Shown: positions 1 through 6,004 of the stretch, one piece after another
Layout of the letters: every line of letters begins with the position of its first letter
Numbering within the stretch: position 1 is the first letter of the stretch
NCBI GenBank assembly: GCA_946061495.1
Contig: CAMGSV010000059.1
Span: 1 to 12,026, forward strand
Source: an uncultured Spirochaetales bacterium
GTDB lineage: Bacteria > Spirochaetota > Spirochaetia > Treponematales > Treponemataceae
DNA: 12,026 bases
Reading direction: 5' to 3'
Notes under the pieces: generated by a model
Seen by the model: the letters and a program-made list of their open reading frames with translations, nothing else
Told to the model about the DNA's origin: nothing
The model's database searches: none
Made by a program: the position numbers and the translations under genes

Positions 1-89
1 GAAGCCAGACTGGCTCCAAAAGCACCACAAAGGCTGAGAAAGAGGAAACAGCCACACCGCAGGAACCAGCTCCCATTGGTGAGAAATAA
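1..89 (+). CDS. C-terminal end of an unidentified protein (5' partial)
   Basis: The frame starting at base 3 is open from the window edge to TAA at 87-89 and encodes a hydrophilic tail rich in Lys, Glu, Thr and Pro that ends APIGEK. The gene starts outside the window. A strong terminator follows 26 bases after the stop, which supports a real gene end. Frame 2 closes early and frame 1 runs through the terminator, so frame 3 is the best choice. The tail has no domain that identifies the protein; such charged Pro-rich tails are common at the ends of many cytoplasmic and ribosome-associated proteins. Confidence 0.5.
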   Translation, partial: SQTGSKSTTKAEKEETATPQEPAPIGEK

Positions 90-115
90 CCAGAACAAGA
101 AGCAGCTTTTTCCAA

Positions 116-152
116 AAGAAAGCCCCCGAAACTGGATTTCGGGGGCTTTCTT
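116..152. terminator. Strong rho-independent terminator, likely bidirectional
   Basis: A 16-bp perfect stem (116-131 with 137-152) with a GC core CCCCCG/CGGGGG encloses a five-base loop CTGGA. The outer stem is A-rich on the left and T-rich on the right, so each strand ends its stem in a short U-run. It lies between the plus-strand gene ending at 89 and the minus-strand gene ending at 194, which converge on it, so it probably serves both. Confidence 0.9.
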
Positions 153-193
153 ATGAACATTCACCATTCGATTGTTCAAAATAGTAACAAACT

Positions 194-517
194 TTAGGAA
201 TCACCATCCTCATAAAAGATTTTCTGTGCATCCACATGAAAGGGAATCATACTTGGATTCGAATCCCCGTCACCAAAGGGTTCCACAGAATCCAACAACA
301 GAACTCCCTCATCTACAGAAGGATCCTCCACAATGGATAAGTCGAGGTTTGACAAAGGAGTGTCCCAAATGAATTTCCGGAAAGCATCCTCCAACTCATC
401 TGGATGAAACGGATTATGACGCAATCGCACCGTAACGTGGGCGGCATAAATCCCATTGAATAAAACAAGTGCAAAGGTGTGCTTGTAGATACTGTAGCAA
501 AACTCTTCTATTGTCAT
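194..517 (-). CDS. Small acidic protein of unknown function (107 aa)
   Basis: I do not recognise this family. The 107-residue product starts MTIEEFCYSIYKHTF, has a hydrophobic patch near residues 16-27 (FALVLFNGIYAAHV) that is too short and mixed to be a clear membrane helix, and has a very acidic second half (DPSVDEG, EPFGDGDS, EDGDS at the end). No signal peptide or catalytic motif is visible. I chose ATG 517 over the in-frame GTG at 535 because a near-ideal promoter (TTGCGA, 17 bases, TATAAT) ends only six bases before this ATG, so the GTG lies upstream of the predicted RNA start. The gene stands alone, read towards the terminator at 116-152. It has a plausible promoter and terminator but no recognised homologue. 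Confidence 0.65.
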   Translation of the reverse strand: MTIEEFCYSIYKHTFALVLFNGIYAAHVTVRLRHNPFHPDELEDAFRKFIWDTPLSNLDLSIVEDPSVDEGVLLLDSVEPFGDGDSNPSMIPFHVDAQKIFYEDGDS

Positions 518-523
518 TGTATA

Positions 524-552
524 ATTATAGACCACTCCAAGAAGTTTCGCAA
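524..552 (-). promoter_or_regulatory. Sigma-70-type promoter of the 107-aa gene
   Basis: On the minus strand, -35 TTGCGA (552-547), a 17-base spacer and a perfect -10 TATAAT (529-524). Only six bases, TATACA, separate the -10 from ATG 517, so the expected start of transcription falls on or next to the start codon. The only Shine-Dalgarno-like sequence, GGAG at 538-535, lies inside the spacer and would not be in this transcript. Confidence 0.7.
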
Positions 553-570
553 TAAGAAAAAAACTTCTTG
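538..570. promoter_or_regulatory. Perfect 10-bp dyad overlapping the promoter (candidate operator)
   Basis: CAAGAAGTTT (538-547) and its exact complement AAACTTCTTG (561-570) flank a 13-base spacer. One arm touches the -35 and spacer of the promoter at 524-552. Neither strand has a U-run after the stem, so a terminator is unlikely and a repressor-binding dyad is the better guess. The binding protein is unknown. Confidence 0.5.
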
Positions 571-572
571 TG

Positions 573-607
573 AAAAAAATAAGGCTACCAGCACCGGCCA
601 GTAGCCT
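573..607 (-). terminator. Rho-independent terminator of the fab operon
   Basis: Read on the minus strand, a 7-bp stem AGGCTAC/GTAGCCT (607-601 with 588-582) with a 12-base GC-rich loop is followed by TA and seven consecutive T (579-573). It is the first classical terminator downstream of fabZ and lies after the two palindromic repeat copies. Confidence 0.8.
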
Positions 608-623
608 ACATTACCATACTTTT

Positions 624-685
624 GTTAGTTTTGCTCTCGCAAAACTATGTCTGTGCCTAGCCGGCTGCGCCGACTAAACACATCC
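624..685 (-). repeat. 62-bp two-hairpin palindromic element, distal copy
   Basis: It differs from the copy at 709-770 at only four of 62 positions, and a 23-base spacer separates the two. It contains hairpin a (626-634 with 639-647, TAGTTTTGC/GCAAAACTA) and hairpin b (653-665 with 669-681, triloop). Three of the four differences (656, 657, 661) lie in one arm of hairpin b. They leave C-A mismatches on the plus strand but G-U pairs in minus-strand RNA. The hairpin-a loop read on the minus strand is GAGA, a GNRA tetraloop. It lies in the 3' untranslated part of the fab operon. Confidence 0.85.
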
Positions 686-708
686 GGTTTGTGACTTCCG
701 CCACAACG

Positions 709-770
709 GTTAGTTTTGCTGTCGCAAAACTATGTCTGTGTTTAGTCGGCTGCGCCGACTAAACACATCC
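709..770 (-). repeat. 62-bp two-hairpin palindromic element, proximal copy overlapping the fabZ end
   Basis: Hairpin a is 711-719 with 724-732 and hairpin b is 738-750 with 754-766, a perfect 13-bp stem GTGTTTAGTCGGC with a three-base loop. On the minus strand the element begins inside fabZ: its first 29 bases encode the last eight FabZ residues (MCLVGAAD) and the TAA stop at 744-742. The structure is typical of dispersed palindromic repeats; two tandem copies are seen here. Confidence 0.85.
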
Positions 771-1173
771 ACTCGGCTTCGGCGGCTAGGTTTTCGCCCA
801 CGTAGGCCTTGCCGCTTTGCTTCACCATCTTGGGCGAAACCCGCAGGTTGGTCACCTCCATGCGAACCGTGTCCCCCGGACGCACCTGATGACGGAACTT
901 CACCTTGTCCACGGTGGCCAGGAAGAACAGTGCGTCCTCCTGAAACACCTTCTGGAAGCTCAGGGCAGCACCACCAGCCTGAGCCATGGTCTCCACCAGA
1001 ATCACTCCCGGCACCACAGGGTACTGGGGAAAGTGTCCCTGGAAGAAGAAGTCCTCCTCCGTAAAGGTTCTGGTGGAAACGCTGCCCTTCTCATCGGCAC
1101 TGACAATCTCATCCACAAACAAAAAGGGCTTGCGGTGGGGCAGCAGGGATTCTATATCCTTGGTGAGACTCAT
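742..1173 (-). CDS. fabZ: 3-hydroxyacyl-ACP dehydratase FabZ
   Basis: Dehydrates (3R)-3-hydroxyacyl-ACP to trans-2-enoyl-ACP in type II fatty-acid elongation, in the cytoplasm; the family forms hot-dog-fold dimers or hexamers. The 143-residue length is normal. The N-terminal LPHRKPFLFVDEI motif and the active-site stretch GHFPQYPVVPGV (about 46-57, catalytic His47) followed by Glu61 in VETMAQAGG are all present. ATG 1173 follows the fabF stop by two bases and a GGAG lies over that stop, so translation is probably coupled to fabF. The C-terminus is odd: the last residues, CLVGAAD, and the stop codon are encoded by the palindromic repeat at 709-770, so the native tail may have been replaced. 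FabA is less likely because the isomerase-type sequence and longer N-terminus are absent. Confidence 0.95.
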   Translation of the reverse strand: MSLTKDIESLLPHRKPFLFVDEIVSADEKGSVSTRTFTEEDFFFQGHFPQYPVVPGVILVETMAQAGGAALSFQKVFQEDALFFLATVDKVKFRHQVRPGDTVRMEVTNLRVSPKMVKQSGKAYVGENLAAEAEWMCLVGAAD

Positions 1174-1175
1174 GT

Positions 1176-2426
1176 TTACTCCTTGATTTTTTTGAAGACA
1201 ACAACGCCGTTGTGGCCACCGAAGCCCAGAGAACCAGATGCGGCACAATCAATCTCACCCTCCACGCCCTTGTTGGGGACGTAGTCCAGGTCACAGCCAC
1301 CCTCAATGTCCTGGTTCTCCAGGTTGATGGTGGGAGGATAGAAGCCGTCGGTGATAGCCTTCACGCAAATCAGGGCCTCCACGGCACCTGCGGCACCAAG
1401 GCAGTGGCCGGTCATACTCTTGGTGGAGGAGACCTTCATCTTGTAGGCGTGGTCGCCAAAGGCCTTCTTCAGCATGGAGGTCTCAGCGGGATCATTGATG
1501 GGGGTGGAGGTTCCGTGGGCGTTGTAGTACTGCACCTCCTCAGGCTTCACCCCGGCATCCTTCAGCGCGGCAACCATAGCTGCGGCTCCACCCTCGCCAG
1601 AAGGATCGGGACTGGTGATGTGGTAGGCGTCGGAGGAGGCTCCGTAGCCGGCAAACTCAGCGTAAATCTTTGCGCCACGCTTCTTTGCATGCTCGTACTC
1701 CTCCAGAATCAGCATGGCGGAGCCTTCACCCATGACAAACCCCTCACGGGCCTTGTCAAAGGGACGGCTGGCCTTTGTGGGACAGTCGTTGAAGGAGCTG
1801 GCCAGTGTCTGAAGGACGGCAAAGGAGGCGATGCCAAATCCAGCGATAGTCGCCTCGCTGCCTCCGGCGACGCAGACATCCACACGGCCGCTGCGGATGC
1901 AGTCCAAGGCCAGCCCCAGGGCATCGGAGCCAGAGGCACAGGCGGTGGCGATGGTGGGAGCCGGCCCCTTGATGCCGTAGCGCATACAGATGTTTCCAGC
2001 GGCCTCGTTGGGAATCAGCATGGGGATGGTGAGGGGAGGCACCCGCTTTCCCTCGGAGCTGAAATACTTGCCGCAGGAATCCTGAAACACCTCGAATCCG
2101 CCGATACCGTTGCCCACAAAAACGGCGGTGTTGGCAGGCTCCAAAACACCTTCCTCCAGAAGGCCCGCATCCCTCAGAGCCTGACCGGCAGCCACCACGG
2201 CAAACTGGGTGAAGCGGGCCATCTTGCGGGCCTCCTTCTTGTCCACGAACTCGGAGGTGTCCCAATTCTTCACCTCGGCGGCAACCTTCACATTGCTGTT
2301 GGTTGTATCAAAGAGGGTGATGTTTCCAAGGCCACTTCTTCCAGCCTTGATTCCTTCCCACGTCTCTTCCACAGTGTTTCCCAGGGGAGTCACCGCTCCC
2401 AGTCCAGTTACAACAACTCTTCTCAT
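1176..2426 (-). CDS. fabF: 3-oxoacyl-ACP synthase II (KAS II) FabF
   Basis: Condenses malonyl-ACP with a growing acyl-ACP, adding two carbons. The 416-residue thiolase-fold protein has the full Cys-His-His triad: Cys163 in TACASG, His304 in AHGTSTPIND and His341 in SMTGHCLGAAG, almost exactly the E. coli FabF positions. The C-terminal GFGGHNG loop is also present. I start it at ATG 2426 (MRRVVVTGLG) because AGGAG lies six bases upstream; the ATG two codons earlier touches that ribosome site directly. It lies 64 bases after fabG, a gap that contains a hairpin (2451-2481), and runs into fabZ with a two-base gap. acpP, often placed just before fabF, is missing. Confidence 0.97.
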   Translation of the reverse strand: MRRVVVTGLGAVTPLGNTVEETWEGIKAGRSGLGNITLFDTTNSNVKVAAEVKNWDTSEFVDKKEARKMARFTQFAVVAAGQALRDAGLLEEGVLEPANTAVFVGNGIGGFEVFQDSCGKYFSSEGKRVPPLTIPMLIPNEAAGNICMRYGIKGPAPTIATACASGSDALGLALDCIRSGRVDVCVAGGSEATIAGFGIASFAVLQTLASSFNDCPTKASRPFDKAREGFVMGEGSAMLILEEYEHAKKRGAKIYAEFAGYGASSDAYHITSPDPSGEGGAAAMVAALKDAGVKPEEVQYYNAHGTSTPINDPAETSMLKKAFGDHAYKMKVSSTKSMTGHCLGAAGAVEALICVKAITDGFYPPTINLENQDIEGGCDLDYVPNKGVEGEIDCAASGSLGFGGHNGVVVFKKIKE

Positions 2427-2450
2427 TTTCATCTCCTATAAATGAATTGA

Positions 2451-2481
2451 CCCTCACCGACCAGCTAAAAATCGGCAAGGG
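2451..2481 (-). other. Intercistronic hairpin between fabG and fabF
   Basis: On the minus strand CCCTTGCCGA (2481-2472) pairs with TCGGTGAGGG (2460-2451), ten pairs including two G-U, around an 11-base loop TTTTTAGCTGG. No U-run follows, so it is not a standard terminator. It could stabilise one half of the mRNA or set the fabG to fabF ratio. The function is inferred only from position. Confidence 0.45.
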
Positions 2482-2490
2482 CCTGCAGAT

Positions 2491-3234
2491 TTACGCTCCC
2501 ATACCACCGTCAACACCCAGAACCTGGGCAGTGATATAGGATGACATGTCGGAAGCCAGGAAGAGGGCGGCATCTGCCACATCCTTCACCGTTCCGGCAC
2601 GCTTCAAAGGCACTGAATCGAGCCAAGCCTTGCGGGCCTCCTCGTTCACCGCCTGAGTCATCTCGGTATCAATAAAACCAGGAGCAATGGCATTCACCCG
2701 AACGCCACGTCCACCACATTCCTTGGCAAGGCTCTTGGTAAAGCCGATGAGACCAGCCTTACTAGCGGCATAATTCACCTGACCACCCTGACCCCGGAGC
2801 CCCACGATACTGGTCATATTGATGATGGAACCCTTCTTCTTACGAATCATATCGGAGGCCACAATCTGGCTCACTACGAAAGCGCCGGTCAGGTTCACCG
2901 CCAGAACACTGCTCCAGTCATCCATGGGCATACGGAAGGAAAGCCCGTCACGAGTGATTCCGGCATTGTTCACCAACACATCGATTCCGCCAGAGGAAGC
3001 CATAATTGTCCGAATAGTCTCACCCAACAGAACGGAATCGGCAATGTCAACGTACACCTCGTGGAAATCCACCCCCTTGTCCATGGCAAGAGCCTTCAAT
3101 TCCTCCCGGACAGCAGAGGGCTTGGAGCACACACCCCACACCTCCGCTCCCTCCTCTATAAAGCGACGGGCAATTTCCTTACCGATTCCACGGGAGGAAC
3201 CAGTAACCAACGCCTTCTTTCCTTGTAGCAGCAT
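2491..3234 (-). CDS. fabG: 3-oxoacyl-ACP reductase FabG
   Basis: NADPH-dependent reduction of 3-oxoacyl-ACP to (3R)-3-hydroxyacyl-ACP. The 247-residue short-chain dehydrogenase has the cofactor motif TGSSRGIG (11-18), NNAG (89-92), Asn114, and the catalytic Ser142, Tyr155 and Lys159 (YAASK), followed by IAPGFIDTEMT. The length is standard for FabG. ATG 3234 is preferred to the upstream in-frame TTG at 3249 because GAGGGGG sits six bases before it. The fabD stop is 16 bases upstream. Other SDR enzymes share the fold, but the surrounding fabD, fabF and fabZ make the assignment firm. Confidence 0.96.
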   Translation of the reverse strand: MLLQGKKALVTGSSRGIGKEIARRFIEEGAEVWGVCSKPSAVREELKALAMDKGVDFHEVYVDIADSVLLGETIRTIMASSGGIDVLVNNAGITRDGLSFRMPMDDWSSVLAVNLTGAFVVSQIVASDMIRKKKGSIINMTSIVGLRGQGGQVNYAASKAGLIGFTKSLAKECGGRGVRVNAIAPGFIDTEMTQAVNEEARKAWLDSVPLKRAGTVKDVADAALFLASDMSSYITAQVLGVDGGMGA

Positions 3235-3250
3235 AGCAATCCCCCTCAAT

Positions 3251-4213
3251 TTAAAGACTTGCGATATGATCAGCGGTATTTACCGGCTGGGCAGAAACCA
3301 GAGAACTGAATTCCGTGTCCTTCCACAGGCCACAAAGCACCTTTCCCGGACCCGGCTCCAGAATGCTCCACTCCTCGCCAGCTGCCTGCCCCTCCTGAAT
3401 AATCTTGCCGAGAACAGCCTCCTCGTCGGTCCACAGCACAGGATTGGTGAGGTGGAGGATGGCGTTCTTCTTGATTTCCGCCCCACTGGTGACAGCCTTT
3501 CCGGTGACGTTGGACAGGAAGATGGTCTTGGGGTCATTGAACACAACGTCGGCCAGCACCTTCTGCAGCTCGTCGGCGGCGGCCTGCATCAGCGGACTGT
3601 GGTAGGGACCTGCAACGGCCAAGCGCATCACCCTGCGGGCACCGGCGGCCTTTCCTAGCTCCTCCAGCTTGGCCAGGGCCTCGGCAGTGCCGGAAACCAC
3701 GGTCTGCTTCACACTGTTCATGTTGGCAGCATAGGCCTCCCCCGCCGCCTTGGCAATCTCCTTCACCTGGTCAGGAGCCAATCCCATGACAGCGGCCATT
3801 CCCGGAGGATTGCCAGCGCTGCGGGCGGCAATGTCGTCGCAGACCTTCTGCATAATCTCACCACGGAGCTTTACGATTCTGATGGTGTCCTCAAAGGAAA
3901 GGACACCGCTGAGGCACATGGCGGGGAACTCCCCCAGGCTGAAGCCAGCACAGAGGGCAGGCTCGATTCCCTTTGCCTTGAGGGCTGCGGCCACTGCCAG
4001 GGAGGCGGCGGTGATGGAAAGCTGGCTGCGGTCACTGCGGGAAAGGACGGCCGCCTCGGTGTCCCACAGGAGGGTGGGAATTGACTCGCCGACAATCTCG
4101 GAGATGGAATCGAGGCAGGCACGAGCCTCCGGATGGGCCTCACACACATCCTTGATCATTCCAGGAGCCTGGGCTCCCTGACCGGGGAACAAAAAGGCAT
4201 ATTTCTTGGACAT
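3251..4213 (-). CDS. fabD: Malonyl-CoA:ACP transacylase FabD
   Basis: Moves malonyl from CoA to ACP, supplying the extender unit for FabF. The 320-residue product has the GQGAQ loop (11-15), the nucleophile elbow GFSLGE with Ser92 at the same number as in E. coli, an Arg near 117 for the malonyl carboxylate, and GPYHSPLM with the catalytic His205. The residue before Ser92 is Phe instead of the commoner His (GHSLGE). ATG 4213 is chosen because GGAGG at 4229-4225 precedes it; an earlier in-frame ATG at 4231 overlaps that ribosome site. It is the first gene of the fab operon, behind its own promoter at 4282-4309. Confidence 0.96.
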   Translation of the reverse strand: MSKKYAFLFPGQGAQAPGMIKDVCEAHPEARACLDSISEIVGESIPTLLWDTEAAVLSRSDRSQLSITAASLAVAAALKAKGIEPALCAGFSLGEFPAMCLSGVLSFEDTIRIVKLRGEIMQKVCDDIAARSAGNPPGMAAVMGLAPDQVKEIAKAAGEAYAANMNSVKQTVVSGTAEALAKLEELGKAAGARRVMRLAVAGPYHSPLMQAAADELQKVLADVVFNDPKTIFLSNVTGKAVTSGAEIKKNAILHLTNPVLWTDEEAVLGKIIQEGQAAGEEWSILEPGPGKVLCGLWKDTEFSSLVSAQPVNTADHIASL

Positions 4214-4251
4214 AAAACTTGCATCCTCCATAGAAAATTGTATTTCAGCAA

Positions 4252-4278
4252 TATGACAAAAAGTGATAATTTGTCATA
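4252..4278. promoter_or_regulatory. TATGACAAA inverted repeat over the fab start site (candidate operator)
   Basis: TATGACAAA (4252-4260) and its exact complement TTTGTCATA (4270-4278) are separated by nine bases. A third TGACAAAT half-site covers the -35 box (4307-4300). The inverted repeat lies where transcription from the fab promoter should begin, a repressing position. The sequence does not fit the FapR box or the FadR box as I know them, so the regulator is unnamed. Confidence 0.55.
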
Positions 4279-4281
4279 ACC

Positions 4282-4309
4282 AGCATATCAGAAAATCATA
4301 ATTTGTCAA
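4282..4309 (-). promoter_or_regulatory. Promoter of the fabD-fabG-fabF-fabZ operon
   Basis: Minus-strand -35 TTGACA (4309-4304, consensus) with a 16-base spacer and -10 TATGCT (4287-4282). It starts about 45 bases after the proC stop. No strong terminator separates it from proC, so some read-through from the proline operon is possible. A leader of about 60 bases with a Shine-Dalgarno sequence precedes fabD. Confidence 0.7.
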
Positions 4310-4354
4310 TGGGTGGAGGAGGTCAGTTTACCAGAAGCAATTATTGAAAAAAAC

Positions 4355-5197
4355 TTACCCCAGCTCCACCGAGCGATTGTAGGCGGCGGTGGCGGCGGCC
4401 ATGATGCTGCTGCGGAAGCCCGTTTGCTCCAGAGCCTCCACGGCAGCGATGGTGGTTCCGGCAGGAGAGCACACACCGTCCTTCAAGTCGGCGGGATGGC
4501 GGCCAGTCTCCAGCTGCATGGCGGCGGCACCCTTCAAGGTTTGGGCGGCATAGATGTAGGCCTGCTGGCGGGGCATTCCCAGCTTGACCGCCGCATCCGC
4601 CAGGGCTTCTATAAAGATGAATCCGTAGGCGGGGCCGGAGCCACTGATGGCGGTCACGGCATCCATCAGCCGCTCCTCCACCACCTCCACCCGACCAGCG
4701 GCGGCCAGCAGGGCTTCCACAGTAGACAGCGCAGCAGAACAGGTTTCTGCAAGACCACAGAGGGCCACCATCCCCTCTCCCACCACAGCCGGCAAATTGG
4801 GCATAATCCGCACCCACTCCACGGAGGCATCAGGGCCGGAGGCAGCGGCGGCACTGGAAAGGGCAGCACGGTACATTTCCCGGATGGTGGCCAGCTTCAG
4901 CCCCGCCGCCATGGAAACCACCGTCTTTCCTGCCAGAAGAGGCGCCACCTCCTGCACCACCCTTTGAATCATATTAGGCTTTACCGCCAGAAAGATCACC
5001 TCGGCGGCAGACACCGCCTCACCATTGGAGGTGGCCGCCTGACATCCTGTGGCCTGAGCAAATGCTGCCGCCTTGGAGGGGGTTCCGTCCGAAACCACCA
5101 GATTCTGGCCGCCCACCACAGAAGCAACCGCCCTCATCAAGGCGCCCCCCATCATGCCCACACCAATGCAGGCCACCTTCGTCTCATGCGCATCCAT
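4355..5197 (-). CDS. proC: Pyrroline-5-carboxylate reductase ProC
   Basis: Last step of proline synthesis: NAD(P)H reduction of 1-pyrroline-5-carboxylate to proline. The 280-residue product has an N-terminal Rossmann fold with the GVGMMGGA nucleotide loop (about 12-19), AVKPN (71-75), RIMPNLPA (130-137), and the C-terminal helical dimer domain with SGSGPAY (185-191) and the family signature SPAGTTIAAVEAL (244-256). Length is typical. ATG 5197 lies three bases past the proB stop and its ribosome site GAGGAG is inside the end of proB, so the two are co-translated. It closes the proA-proB-proC operon. Confidence 0.97.
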   Translation of the reverse strand: MDAHETKVACIGVGMMGGALMRAVASVVGGQNLVVSDGTPSKAAAFAQATGCQAATSNGEAVSAAEVIFLAVKPNMIQRVVQEVAPLLAGKTVVSMAAGLKLATIREMYRAALSSAAAASGPDASVEWVRIMPNLPAVVGEGMVALCGLAETCSAALSTVEALLAAAGRVEVVEERLMDAVTAISGSGPAYGFIFIEALADAAVKLGMPRQQAYIYAAQTLKGAAAMQLETGRHPADLKDGVCSPAGTTIAAVEALEQTGFRSSIMAAATAAYNRSVELG

Positions 5198-5200
5198 CTT

Positions 5201-6004
5201 TCACTCCTCGTCGTTTTGCCCACCAAAAAGGGTGGCCCGCATCTTCCCCTGGGCCAAAAGCTCCAATGCCTGGGGCTTTCCGCCATTGGCCAGAATCATG
5301 GGGATTCCGTATGAGGTGACCCGCTCCGCAGCCTCCAGCTTTGTCTCCATCCCGCCTGAGCCAAAGCTATTTGTCTCACCAATAATGATTTGAGTCCGCA
5401 GCTGGCTGATGCTCGCCACCTCCTCAATCAATTCAGCCTGGGGATTCTTCTTGGGGTTGTCAGTAAAGACCCCGTCTATGTCGCTGAACAGCACCAGCAG
5501 ATCCGCATTCCACAGCACCGCCGTCAGAGCGCTGAGGTTGTCGTTGTCCCCAATGCGAATCTCGTCAAAGGTGACGGAGTCGTTCTCATTGATGATGGGA
5601 ATCACCCCCTCGTCCACCAGCGTGAAGAGGGTGTTCCGCATATTCAGGGTACGGTGATCGTCGGCAAAGTCTTCCTTAGTGAGCAGCAGCTGGCCGATGT
5701 GCAGGTCAAAGTCGGCAAAAACCTGCCGCCACCGGTTCATCAGCTCCACCTGGCCAATGGCACAGAGAGCCTGCCGGTAGTGGATGTCCTTTTTCCGTGA
5801 CCAGCGGTCCAGGGTGGAGACTCCTGCCACCTGGGCGCCGGAGGACACCAGCACAATCTGCTTGCCAGCGCCCATCAGGTCGCTGCACTGGCGGGCAAAG
5901 TCGGCCATAAAGTCAAGGTTGATGGTGCCGTCCTCCTTGGCCAGGGTGTTGGAACCAATTTTTATCACAATTTTCCGTGCGTTCTGAATGGTTGATTGAA
6001 TCAT
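5201..6004 (-). CDS. proB: Glutamate 5-kinase ProB, short form without PUA domain
   Basis: Phosphorylates L-glutamate to gamma-glutamyl phosphate, the committed and usually proline-inhibited step. The 267-residue amino-acid-kinase fold starts MIQSTIQNARKIVIKIGSNT, with VSSGA (53-57), INENDSV (138-144), GDNDNLSA (152-159), LFSDIDGVFT (172-181) and GSGGMETK (215-222). It ends after the kinase domain: the C-terminal PUA domain of the roughly 365-residue E. coli type is absent, a known shorter form. ATG 6004 overlaps the proA stop as ATGA. A longer in-frame opening to 6229 lies wholly inside proA and is not used. Confidence 0.96.
   Translation of the reverse strand: MIQSTIQNARKIVIKIGSNTLAKEDGTINLDFMADFARQCSDLMGAGKQIVLVSSGAQVAGVSTLDRWSRKKDIHYRQALCAIGQVELMNRWRQVFADFDLHIGQLLLTKEDFADDHRTLNMRNTLFTLVDEGVIPIINENDSVTFDEIRIGDNDNLSALTAVLWNADLLVLFSDIDGVFTDNPKKNPQAELIEEVASISQLRTQIIIGETNSFGSGGMETKLEAAERVTSYGIPMILANGGKPQALELLAQGKMRATLFGGQNDEE

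Noticed and set aside
624..770. CRISPR array
   Set aside because: Only two copies, a 62-bp unit with two internal hairpins and a 23-base spacer, placed in a gene 3' end, and no cas genes.
1212..2441. Long plus-strand open frame (409 aa) opposite fabF
   Set aside because: It is the antisense shadow of fabF, low in complexity (Gly, His, Val runs), while the minus strand encodes an intact KAS II with its full triad.
4252..4278. FapR or FabT binding site
   Set aside because: The sequence does not match the FapR palindrome or the known FabT box as I recall them; only an unnamed operator is supported.
4330..4376. Terminator after proC
   Set aside because: There is a T7 run just past the proC stop but only a 4-bp stem before it, several bases away; too weak to call.
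4313..5314. Plus-strand open frame (333 aa) opposite proC
   Set aside because: Antisense of a G+C-rich gene; Gly/His-rich translation with no motif, and proC is unmistakable on the other strand.
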